Source: Dubosiella muris | Lineage (GTDB): Bacteria > Bacillota_I > Bacilli_A > Erysipelotrichales > Erysipelotrichaceae | NCBI RefSeq assembly: GCF_004793885.1 | Contig: NZ_SRYG01000015.1 | Span: 1 to 64,000, forward strand | Length of the DNA: 64,000 bases | Direction of reading: 5' to 3' | Shown: positions 14,854-23,700 of the stretch, piece by piece | How positions within the stretch are numbered: the stretch's first letter is position 1 | Layout: every line of letters begins with the position of its first letter | The notes under the pieces: model-generated | Told to the model about the DNA's origin: nothing | What the model saw: the letters and a program-made list of their open reading frames with translations, nothing else | The model's database searches: none | Position numbers and translations under genes: made by a program

Positions 14854-15867
14854 ATGATTATCACATTGAAAAAATCCGCGCCTCAGGCCGAAGTCGACAA
14901 GCTGCTGCGCCGTTTCGAAAGCCAGGACCTGCAAGTCACGTTCATCCAGGGCGCCAACTACAACGTGTTCGGCCTTGTTGGCGACACATCCAAAGTCGAC
15001 GAGAAAAACATCCAGGCCAATCCGATCGTCACGAACGTCCAGCGCGTCGCCCAGCCGTACAAGCTCGCCAACCGCATGTTCCATCCCGAAGACACGATCG
15101 TGAACGTGGACGGCATTTTGATTGGCGGCAAAAAAATCGTCCTTATCGGCGGACCCTGCTCGGTAGAAAGCGAAGAACAAATCGTGCGCATCGCCAAGGA
15201 AGTCAAAGAGGCGGGCGCCGACATGCTGCGCGGAGGTGCCTACAAGCCAAGAACTTCCCCGTACGCCTTCCAGGGGCTGGGAACCGAGGGCGTTCTCGAT
15301 TTAGTCAAAGCCAAAGAGGCGACCAGTCTGCCTGTCGTATCCGAGCTCATGTCCATCGACAAGCTCGATGAATTCGTCCAATACGTCGATATTATCCAAA
15401 TCGGCGCCCGCAACATGCAAAACTTCGACTTGCTCAAGGCGGTAGGCCGCACCAAAAAGCCGGTCCTTCTCAAGCGCGGCTTGTGCAACACGATCGAGGA
15501 GTGGATCATGGCCGCCGAATACATCATGGCCGAAGGCAATCCGAACGTCATCTTCTGCGAGCGCGGCATTCGAACCTTTGAAACGTACACCCGCAACACG
15601 CTTGATCTCGCCGTCATTCCGATCATTAAAGAGCGCACCCATTTGCCAATCATCATCGACCCGTCCCACGCGGCAGGCGACTATAAACTGATCGAGTCGC
15701 TTTCGCTGGCCGCGATCGCCGCGGGAGCCGACGGTTTGATCATCGAAGTGCACGACGATCCGGAAAACGCGTGGTCCGACGGGGCGCAAAGCTTGAAGCC
15801 GGCCAAGTTCAACGATTTGATCGCCAAAGGCAAAGCGATCGCCCACGTCATCGGCCGCTCGCTATGA
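14854..15867 (+). CDS. aroF: DAHP synthase (3-deoxy-7-phosphoheptulonate synthase), AroF type I-beta
   Basis: 337 aa. Condenses phosphoenolpyruvate and erythrose-4-phosphate, the first step to aromatic amino acids. Residues 1-70 form the ferredoxin-like regulatory domain seen in Thermotoga-type enzymes; the barrel follows with GGPCSVES, RGGAYKPRTSPYAFQG, LLKRG and DPSHAAGD motifs. The start follows AAGGAGGAAAGTT. The N-terminal domain usually gives Phe/Tyr feedback inhibition, which fits the Phe codons in the leader. The stop overlaps the next ATG (ATGA), so the radical SAM gene is coupled to it. Confidence 0.95.
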   Translation: MIITLKKSAPQAEVDKLLRRFESQDLQVTFIQGANYNVFGLVGDTSKVDEKNIQANPIVTNVQRVAQPYKLANRMFHPEDTIVNVDGILIGGKKIVLIGGPCSVESEEQIVRIAKEVKEAGADMLRGGAYKPRTSPYAFQGLGTEGVLDLVKAKEATSLPVVSELMSIDKLDEFVQYVDIIQIGARNMQNFDLLKAVGRTKKPVLLKRGLCNTIEEWIMAAEYIMAEGNPNVIFCERGIRTFETYTRNTLDLAVIPIIKERTHLPIIIDPSHAAGDYKLIESLSLAAIAAGADGLIIEVHDDPENAWSDGAQSLKPAKFNDLIAKGKAIAHVIGRSL

Positions 15868-16829
15868 GAAAACCGAATCAAGTCAAAACCAATCCGTTTC
15901 CGTATTCCCACACGAATAAGCGCTACTATACGATCGACCACTATTTTCGAAAGAAGTACGGAAAAAAAGTCGCGAAAGTCCCGCTGAACGCCGGGTTCAC
16001 CTGTCCTAACCGCGACGGAACCAAAAGCGTGGGCGGATGCGCCTTTTGCTCGTCTCTTGGCTCGGGCGACTCCATTCCCGCCTTCTTCGACACGCTGTCC
16101 AGACAGTACGAGGAAGGGCTGGGGCGGATGCGGCAAAAATGGCCGGACTGCCTTGGCTTCGCGTATTTCCAGTCGTACACGAACACGTACGCGCCGCTGG
16201 AAACATTGCAGGCGATTTACGACCCGTTTTTTGCGCGCGACGACGTGCAAGGCGTGTGTATCGCGACCCGGGCCGATTGTTTAAGCGAGGAAATCGTCGC
16301 CTATTTGGCCGAACGAGCCAAACAAAAAGAAGTGTGGATCGAGCTGGGCTTGCAAAGCGTCCACGACAAAACGATGGACGCGCTCAACCGCGCCCACGAT
16401 TCCGCCATCGTTTTTCAATGGATCGAACGGTTAAAACGCACACCGATCAAAACGTGTGTCCATCTCATCAACTCCCTTCCCGGCGAGAGCGAGGATGACA
16501 TGCTGGAAAGCGCCAGACAGGTGGCGGCGGCCCGTCCCGACGCCATCAAGATCCATATGCTGCATATCGTCAAAAACTCGAAGATGGGCGCCGACTTCGT
16601 CCATCATCCCTTTGCGCTGCTCAGCCGCCAGGCGTATGTCGATGTCGTCGTGCGCCAGCTGGAATGCCTGCCTGCCGACATGATCGTGGAGCGGCTGACC
16701 GGCGACGCGATTCAAAGCGAGCTTATCGCGCCGGAATGGACATTAAAAAAGACCATCGTTCTCAACGCGATTGATCAGCGGATGGTCGAATGGGACACGT
16801 GGCAAGGCAAGAATCACACATACGTGTGA
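15864..16829 (+). CDS. Radical SAM protein, YhcC/TIGR01212 type
   Basis: 321 aa. Characteristic opening PFPYSHTNKRYY and a cluster motif of CPNRDGTKSVGGCAFC, i.e. CX11CX2C rather than the common CX3CX2C, diagnostic of this family. Further family features: YFQSYTNTYAPLE, GTRAD-like TRADCLSEE, and LINSLPGESEDDM. The substrate is not established; the family is related to Elp3-like radical SAM proteins. It shares a 4-nt ATGA overlap with aroF, and its 3' end overlaps the convergent hydrolase gene by 16 bp. Confidence 0.9.
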   Translation: MRKPNQVKTNPFPYSHTNKRYYTIDHYFRKKYGKKVAKVPLNAGFTCPNRDGTKSVGGCAFCSSLGSGDSIPAFFDTLSRQYEEGLGRMRQKWPDCLGFAYFQSYTNTYAPLETLQAIYDPFFARDDVQGVCIATRADCLSEEIVAYLAERAKQKEVWIELGLQSVHDKTMDALNRAHDSAIVFQWIERLKRTPIKTCVHLINSLPGESEDDMLESARQVAAARPDAIKIHMLHIVKNSKMGADFVHHPFALLSRQAYVDVVVRQLECLPADMIVERLTGDAIQSELIAPEWTLKKTIVLNAIDQRMVEWDTWQGKNHTYV

Positions 16830-17722
16830 ATCCACTCGCGAAGCGTGGAAAAATACAGCGCGGGATCTTGATAGCGGGCGATGGCGTGCTCCCCGCCCTC
16901 GATGAGCAGCAGCTGTTTGGGATAATGGGCGAAATGGTACAACTTGAACACCATATGCGTTGGAACGAACTCGTCTTTCGTTCCGTGAATGAACAGCGTC
17001 GGAATGTGCGAACGGTGCACCGCGCCAAGCGGATCGGCGTCTTTGAACCGAAAACCGCCGCGCAGTTTCGTAATCAGACTCGCGACATGAACAACTGGAA
17101 AAGGTGGCAAATGCGCCATCTTTTTTAGTTGGTACGAGAATTCGTCCCACGCGCTCGTGTAGCCGCAGTCCTCGATGCACGCCTTGACGTTGGCGGGCAG
17201 GTTTTTAGCCAGGCTCATCATCACGGTAGCGGCCCCCATGGACACGCCATACAGCACGATGGAGCAGTTTGGATCTTTTTGCACGACGTACCGGATCCAG
17301 TCCACGAGGTCGTCGCTCTCGTAATATCCCATGCTGACCGCCTTGCCTTCGCTTTTGTTGTGGGCGCGCTGCGAAAGGGACAGGACATTGTAGCCTTCTT
17401 CCAAAAAGAAGTCGGCGACATCGACAAGCTCGCCGTTGCGGCCCATGTACCCGTGCATGAGAATCGCCCATTTGCTGGCGTGCTGGTCCACTTCGATGCC
17501 ATGCAGCCGCAATCCCTGGCGGTTCGTCAAGTACACATCCTGCGGGCCGTAAGTCAAAAAGATTTTTTCATATTTCTGGGTGCGCTTGTCCATCACGATC
17601 GGTCCGGTGATATACTGTTTGTCGTTTTTCATGTACAGGCACACGCTGTAAAACACATGGCCGATCAAAAACAAAAGCCCTGCCGTCGCGGCCACGATAA
17701 GCAGGATGATCAGGATCCACAT
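16814..17722 (-). CDS. Membrane-anchored alpha/beta hydrolase
   Basis: 302 aa from ATG 17722 (GAGGTGA, 8-nt spacing). N-terminal membrane helix (2-26), then a serine hydrolase fold: oxyanion region HGYMGRNGE, nucleophile elbow GVSMGAAT, Asp in FIHGTKDEFVP, and catalytic His in GGEHAIAR. Resembles the BAAT/dienelactone-like hydrolases of Firmicutes (for example YqkD-type). A paralogue with the same layout is at 46222. An extended -10 (TGGTATACT, 17741-17749) precedes it. Substrate unknown. Confidence 0.85.
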   Translation of the reverse strand: MWILIILLIVAATAGLLFLIGHVFYSVCLYMKNDKQYITGPIVMDKRTQKYEKIFLTYGPQDVYLTNRQGLRLHGIEVDQHASKWAILMHGYMGRNGELVDVADFFLEEGYNVLSLSQRAHNKSEGKAVSMGYYESDDLVDWIRYVVQKDPNCSIVLYGVSMGAATVMMSLAKNLPANVKACIEDCGYTSAWDEFSYQLKKMAHLPPFPVVHVASLITKLRGGFRFKDADPLGAVHRSHIPTLFIHGTKDEFVPTHMVFKLYHFAHYPKQLLLIEGGEHAIARYQDPALYFSTLREWIHTYV

Positions 17723-17740
17723 GAACATCACCTCAATAAA

Positions 17741-17749
17741 AGTATACCA
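17741..17749 (-). promoter_or_regulatory. Extended -10 promoter of the hydrolase gene
   Basis: Leftward TGG-TATACT, about 20 nt before the ATG. Confidence 0.55.
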
Positions 17750-17780
17750 CCGCTTCCTCGCAGCGTCGTGAAGAAAACAC

Positions 17781-17812
17781 AAAAAAACGGAAAGACCCGG
17801 CTTCCCGTTTGA
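17781..17812 (-). terminator. Terminator after tyrS
   Basis: AACGGGAAG and CTTTCCGTT pair with one wobble, followed by seven T leftward. Confidence 0.8.
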
Positions 17813-17816
17813 CTGG

Positions 17817-19052
17817 CTATCCTTCCAAAGCGACGCAGTAATAGCGTTTCTTGCCGCGGCGGATAATTAAATCGTTGTCGATGTACGCCTGCTCTTGCGT
17901 CATGCGCGTGTCGGGATCGGTGACTTTCACGCCGTTGACCGCGATCGAGTTTCCTTTGATCCACTCGCGTCCTTCCCGCTTGCTGGCGGCGATTTTCGTG
18001 TCGACGAGCAAGTCGAGCAGCGTCAGACCGGCCGGCGCGCTCAGTTTTTCCATGTTCATGATGGCGTCCTTGCGCATGCTTTCGTCCAGCTCGCTCAGCT
18101 TGCCGCTAAAGAGCGCCTGCGTGATGGAAAGCGCCGCCTGAAGTCCTTCCTCTTTGTGCAAGTCGCGCACCACTTCGCTGGCGAGCGCCTTTTGGGCGTT
18201 GCGCTTGTGCGGTTCCTCGCGCAAGGAGCGTTCGAGCTCCTCGATTTGCTCGACGGACAGGAACGTCAGCTTTTTCAAATATTCAATGACTTTGTCGTCT
18301 TCCGTGTTGAACAAAAACTGGTACAGCTCGTAAGGCGACGTTTTTTTCGCGTCCAGCCACACGGTGCCGGTTTCGCTTTTGCCAAACTTCGTTCCGTCCG
18401 CCTTGGTGATGAGCGGCATCGTCAATCCAAAGCATTTCACGTCGTTGCCGCATTTTTTACGAATGAGCTCCAGACCGGACGTGATGTTGCCCCACTGATC
18501 CTGCCCCCCGATTTGCATACGGCAGTTTTTTTCCTGATACAAATGCAAAAAGTCGAGCGACTGCAAAATCATGTATGAAAACTCGGTGTAGCTGATGCCC
18601 GAGTCCAGTCTTTTCTTGACCGTTTCCTTGTTGATCATGTAGTTGACGTTGAAGTGCTTTCCATAGTCGCGCAAAAAGTCGATGATGGAAATATCCTTGG
18701 TCCAGTCGAGGTTGTTGACCATGTCGAAGCCCCATAGCGCGTTAATTTGCCGGTGGAGGGCGTCGTAGTTGGCTTGCAGCACTTCAGGGGTGAGCATGTT
18801 GCGCTCGCCGGTCGCTTTCGGATCGCCGATGAATCCGGTCGCCCCGCCGACCAGCATGATGGGATGGTGTCCATGCTGTTGCAGGCGCTTGGCCATGAGC
18901 AGCGAGGAATAGTGTCCAATGTGCAAGCTGTCCGCCGTCGGATCCGTGCCGATGTAAAACGTCAGCTCGCCGTTGTTGATTTCGTCTTCGATTTCGGGCG
19001 AAGTCACGTTGTCGATCAACCCCCGCCATTTCAATTCGTCAAATAAATTCAT
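17817..19052 (-). CDS. tyrS: Tyrosyl-tRNA synthetase
   Basis: 411 aa. Class I synthetase: YIGTDPTADSLHIGHYSSLLMAKR holds the HIGH motif; KFGKSETGTVWLD contains the KFGKS motif; MQIGGQDQWGNI binds tyrosine. A C-terminal S4 domain (about 340-411) contacts the tRNA. ATG 19052 follows GGAGGAGAAGG; a TTG six codons earlier overlaps that site. Controlled by the T-box at 19053-19271. Confidence 0.97.
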   Translation of the reverse strand: MNLFDELKWRGLIDNVTSPEIEDEINNGELTFYIGTDPTADSLHIGHYSSLLMAKRLQQHGHHPIMLVGGATGFIGDPKATGERNMLTPEVLQANYDALHRQINALWGFDMVNNLDWTKDISIIDFLRDYGKHFNVNYMINKETVKKRLDSGISYTEFSYMILQSLDFLHLYQEKNCRMQIGGQDQWGNITSGLELIRKKCGNDVKCFGLTMPLITKADGTKFGKSETGTVWLDAKKTSPYELYQFLFNTEDDKVIEYLKKLTFLSVEQIEELERSLREEPHKRNAQKALASEVVRDLHKEEGLQAALSITQALFSGKLSELDESMRKDAIMNMEKLSAPAGLTLLDLLVDTKIAASKREGREWIKGNSIAVNGVKVTDPDTRMTQEQAYIDNDLIIRRGKKRYYCVALEG

Positions 19053-19271
19053 AGTTTCCTTCTCCTCCAAAATAAAAAACGTCCTCGTAAAAGGACGTCA
19101 TAAACGCGGTACCACCTTTTTTCCTGTTTGAAACAGGCTCTCGAACCTTTAACGCAGGTATACGTCGTATCGAAGCTCCGAGGTGTATTCCATGGACCGG
19201 TCCGAAACTTTTCACCAGCCAGTTTCTCTCTGCGCGATCGGCGCCCATGTACTCTGTCTCTTCACAGCATT
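19053..19271 (-). promoter_or_regulatory. T-box leader of tyrS (specifier TAC)
   Basis: T-box motif GGTGGTACCGCG on the minus strand near 19114-19103; specifier TAC (Tyr) in GGAATACACC near 19187; terminator ACGTCCT/AGGACGT with T-run at 19075-19100. Confidence 0.92.
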
Positions 19272-19277
19272 AAATCC

Positions 19278-19305
19278 ATTATATCCAAAAACCGCTAAAG
19301 TTCAA
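19278..19305 (-). promoter_or_regulatory. Promoter of tyrS
   Basis: TTGAAC (19305-19300), 16-bp spacer, TATAAT (19283-19278). The -35 overlaps the last codons of the upstream patatin gene. Confidence 0.75.
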
Positions 19306-20584
19306 GAAGGATCTGCGTCGTTTCCATGACGCGCCACGCCTGGGCGACATAAAAGCACGGGGCGAATTTTTCCTTCATGCAGTCGAACGCCGGCGGCAGG
19401 CTGCCATGGAAATACAAAAGCGCCGAATGGAAAAACACGACATAGTCCTGGACGCCTTTTCGTTCCATCGCCTCGAAGCGCCACGGGTACTCGACTTTGT
19501 TGGGATCCTCGTAAAAATGGTTGAAGTGGGCCAGAATCAGACGCAGGAAATCTTTGAAATGATACTGGCGCTCCATGGGAATGTTGCACAAAATGCCGAG
19601 CACCTCAAGCAGACGGCCGACAATGTAATCGTCGCTGTATTTGTTTTTGAGCGGCTGCGGCTGGAAATGCAAAAAGTAGTCGTACACCATTTCCATCGCG
19701 TCGTTGAACTGGGTCAGCATACCAATGCGTCCTTCGCGCAAAAGCAGCTTCAAGCACGCTTTCTCCACCCGCTGCATCAGCTTCCAGTCCTCTTCGAAAA
19801 ACGTGTACAAGTAACCGGGCGCCTGGTCGAGATATTTAAGCGTTTCAAAATACCCTTCCCGCATTTCAGGAACCATGTCCTTGGCTTCGAAGTCCAACAC
19901 CGAGTGCAACTTCATCAGCGGACGAATGCGGATGTGGGGCGTGCTGATTTTCGCGACCTTCTCTCCCGGTTCGGCTAAGTCGACGACAACAAGATCCTCT
20001 GCGCCCATTTTCACGCACTGGTCGACGGGCAGCGTTTGTTCATAGCCGCCATCGGCATAGTAGTCCTCCCCGATTCGAATAAGCTGGTACGCCGGAAAAT
20101 ACGCCGTGCTCGAAAACAGCTTGGGAACGAAGTCTTCCGGCCCCATGTCCTTTTTCTCAAAAGCGACCAGCTTGTTTTGGTTGAGATTGAACGACAAGCA
20201 CGCAAAGTCGACGGGCGCGTTTTGAAACGCGTCATAGTCGAAGATTTTTAAATACTCGTTTTGCAGACCGGACACGTCCGGCCCCCCCTTCATGAATTGC
20301 TCTAAAAACTCGTTGAAATCCCGCCGGATGAACGATTTCGCGTTGTACTGATTGGGATAGACAAACAAGTTGTTCGACAACGAGGACTGGCGCATGTTCG
20401 AGATCCACGGCACAAGCCGGTCCACGCCATCCTGCACGACGATGGCGCCGATCAGCGCGCCAATGCTGACGCCAGTCACCACGTCAAACGTATACCCAAG
20501 TTCTTTGAGCGCCATGCACACGCCGACTTCGTAGCTGCCGCGGGCGCCGCCGCCTCCAAGAACCAATCCTTTTTTTCCGTTCAT
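19295..20584 (-). CDS. Patatin-like phospholipase
   Basis: 429 aa. Starts with the patatin oxyanion loop GLVLGGGGARGSYEVGV and the nucleophile elbow GVSIG (Ser in GXSXG, about residue 40); the catalytic dyad Asp is in YYADGGYEQTLP (DGG). The C-terminal 200 residues are helical and less conserved. Predicted cytoplasmic, no signal peptide. ATG 20584 follows GAGGTGATAG; an ATG 7 codons earlier overlaps a TATAAT (-10) and is rejected. Lies between the giant surface gene and tyrS. Substrate (membrane lipid) is family inference. Confidence 0.9.
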   Translation of the reverse strand: MNGKKGLVLGGGGARGSYEVGVCMALKELGYTFDVVTGVSIGALIGAIVVQDGVDRLVPWISNMRQSSLSNNLFVYPNQYNAKSFIRRDFNEFLEQFMKGGPDVSGLQNEYLKIFDYDAFQNAPVDFACLSFNLNQNKLVAFEKKDMGPEDFVPKLFSSTAYFPAYQLIRIGEDYYADGGYEQTLPVDQCVKMGAEDLVVVDLAEPGEKVAKISTPHIRIRPLMKLHSVLDFEAKDMVPEMREGYFETLKYLDQAPGYLYTFFEEDWKLMQRVEKACLKLLLREGRIGMLTQFNDAMEMVYDYFLHFQPQPLKNKYSDDYIVGRLLEVLGILCNIPMERQYHFKDFLRLILAHFNHFYEDPNKVEYPWRFEAMERKGVQDYVVFFHSALLYFHGSLPPAFDCMKEKFAPCFYVAQAWRVMETTQILLEL

Positions 20585-20650
20585 TTCTATCACCTCGATT
20601 TTCATTATACCGGCCGCCGGTTCAAAGCGATTTTGGAATGCTCCAAACAG

Positions 20651-20690
20651 AAAAAAACGACAGGATCCGGATGGATTCCTGCCGTTCGTT
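20651..20690 (-). terminator. Terminator after the giant surface gene
   Basis: ACGGCAGGA and TCCTGTCGT pair, followed by seven T leftward. Confidence 0.85.
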
Positions 20691-20714
20691 CTGGTTGTTT
20701 CGAATCATTCTCGA

Positions 20715-23700
20715 TTATTTCCGTTTTTGTTTTTTTCGATACGCCAAGCAGGCCGCAACAAGACCGGAAGCGCCAAGCAGCGTCATCCACAACGCGCGAC
20801 GCGTGGTTTGTCCGGTATCGGTCGAGTGCGCGGCGCGCGCGGACGGCTTTCTGGATGACGGCGTCCGGCCCGCTTGGGCGCTGCCGCCTTCCTTGCGCCA
20901 TTGGGCTGTCAGCTGGATGTTGCCAGTAATCGTGAGCGAATCGAATGGCTGCACGATTTTTCCGTCGTTTGTCTTCCAGCCGGTAAAAGCGTAGCCTTGG
21001 CGCGCCGGCGCGGCTTGAACGCGATACACGGTTCCTGCCGGCATCGTTTCTGGTGCGTAGCTTGCGCTGGCGACGTTTTGGCCGCCATTCAAGTCGTAGG
21101 AAACCGTGTAGCGGATGATCACGTTTGGATCGCGTTTCCATACCGCGTACAGCATCACGTCCTCCGCGCCCATTTCCAGCTCTTTTCCTTCCAGCCCGAC
21201 GCTTTGACCATCGTCGACCGCTTGTTCCAGCTTTTGCCGGCTCCATCCGGCGAATGTCTCGCCCTCATGGCGGGTAAAGTTCTTTTCTTTCGTCAAAGCG
21301 AGAATCGTTCCTTTGCCGACGTTGGTTTGCGGCGCCGGCACGCGGCCTGTGCCGCCGTTCAAGTCGTACGTGAGCGAATACGTTTCGAACACGTCGGCTT
21401 TGCCGTCTTTGTTGGCGTCGTAGCCCCAGGCCGCATAAACGGTGACATCGCGTTTTCCCAGTTCGATTTCGCGCAGAAGCGCAGACGTCGGATCCGGATC
21501 CTGGCGGGTGTAGATCGCGTGGGCTTCGCGCGTCCAGCCAAGGAAGAGAACTCGCCGGCCGTCGTTGTCGGTATACGTTGGCGTTTTCAGGCTGAGCGCC
21601 GCGACGTCGCCTGGCAAGTGGATGCTTGCGGACGGCATGCCATGGACGCTGCCGCCTTCGGCCGCGTTTTTCGCGTAGCGGACATGGACCATCTCCTCAA
21701 AGTCGGCGACGCCGTTTTGGTTTTGGTCTTGCGCCCAGACAGCGTAAAGCGTTTGGTTGGCGGAAGGCATCGTGAACGAATCAGCGGCAAGAAGCGCGGT
21801 TTGCGCCTGGCTGCCTTCGGTCGCGCTGAACGCGGCCTCGTACGGCTTTAAGCTCCAGCCAATCCATACCTCGTCGTCGGCGCGGGTCAAATCCGCCTCT
21901 TTTGGAAGCGAAACGCGCTCTCCTTTCGCCATGCCGGCTTGCGGACGCGGTACAAAGCCCGTGCCGCCGTTGGCGTCGTAAGCCAAGGTGTACGTGTCGA
22001 GCACATCGGCTTTGCCATCGCCGTTTTCATCGTAGCCCCAGGCCGCATAGACGTCGATATCGTCGCGCCCAAACGTGATTTCCTGCACGAGATCGTCGGT
22101 TGGATCCTGGTCGTCGCGCGTAAAGATCGCGTGCGGCTCGCGCAGCCAGCCCAGCAGGACGACGGCTTTGCCCGCCACGTTTTGGTGGGTTGGATTTCCT
22201 GCAAGCTTAAGCGTGTCGCCCGGAATGTGGAAAGCGTCGTCGCTTGGTATGTTTTGCACCGCATCGGTGTTGGCGTTGGCGTGATAGCGGACGCGGACGG
22301 TTTCCGCATAATCCGGTACGCCGTTCCGGTTGCGATCTTGCGCCCACACCGCGTACACGTCGTTGTCCTGCTCTTTCATTTTCATTTCGGACAACAACGT
22401 CTTTTCAATCGTTTCGTATTGGTCGCTCGTCGCGATGACGTGGTCGACCGGCTTCAAGCTCCAGCCGATGAACACCGCGCTGTCTTTGGTAAACGAATAG
22501 TGCTGTAACCCCGCGGCGGACCGCGTTTTGGTTTGGGCGTGTCCGTACAAATCCCTGGCGGTTCTGGACAAGGAGGCTTGCATGCCGACGATGTGGTGGT
22601 GAACGCATTCCAGCTCAATGTTTTGCTCGTTGTTCGAATGGTAGCGGACGTGCACGGCGCGCTGCGCGAAATCCGGCGTGCCGTCATGGTTCGTATCGTG
22701 CGCCCATACCGCGTACAAGGTGACGTCATGCTTTGGCATCGTGTACTCGTAGGTCATCAAAATCGACGCGTACAAGTCCGGATCCGGATCGTCGTCCAAA
22801 ATTTGATCGACTGGCGTTTCGCTCCAGCCGGCAAAGACGGCGTCGCCTTTTTTCCAGTTTTCGACTTGAGCGACTGGAACGATCGTGCCCGCGCCGTATT
22901 CAATGACGGCTGGCAGCGTGCCGGACGTCTTGCCGTTGCCGTCATAGACGAGCGCGTACCGGTCCTGATAGTCCGGTTTGCCGTCGTCGTTGGAATCGAG
23001 AGCCCATACCGCGTAGACGTCGTTGCCTTTCTTTTTCATTTCCATTTCCGTGAAAATGTCTTCTTTGCGTTGGTCGTATTGCGCCTGGGTTTCAATGTCT
23101 TTCGGGAACGCCTTCGCGCTCCAGCCGATAAAGACGGCTTTATCCTTCGTGAAGGTGTATCGTCCGACTTCGCCTTTGGCTTCGCCGTTGTGCGCGGTCC
23201 GCCGGCCATACAAGTCGACAGCGCTTGAAGAGAGCTTGACGGTGGCGCCGGCCACGTGATGGTGGGCGCAGACAATGTCCATGCTTTGCGCGTTGTTGGA
23301 GTGGTAGCGCACTGGAACCGCATCGTCGGCGTAGTCCGGCTTGCCGTTGCCGTTGGCGTCGCGCGCCCAGACGGCATAGAGCGTAAGGGATTTGGCCGGC
23401 ATCGTCCGTTCGGCGTCCTGAATAATTTTCGATAAAGTTTCCTTGTCGGCGTTTTCATCGAGGACGGCTGTGATTTTGCTCTCGCTCCAGCCGGCGAAGA
23501 TCGCGTTCTTTTTCGTCAAATCGGCTGGATAGGCGAGGGCGAACGTGTCGCCCTGACGATGGTCTTGCGCGGCAGGAACTTGGCCGGTTCCGCCATTGGC
23601 GTCGTATCGCAACGCGTACCGGTTGAGCACGTCGGCCATACCATCGCCGTCTTCGTCGTAGCCCCAAGCCGCAAAGACGCGAAGATCCTGGCTGCCAAAC

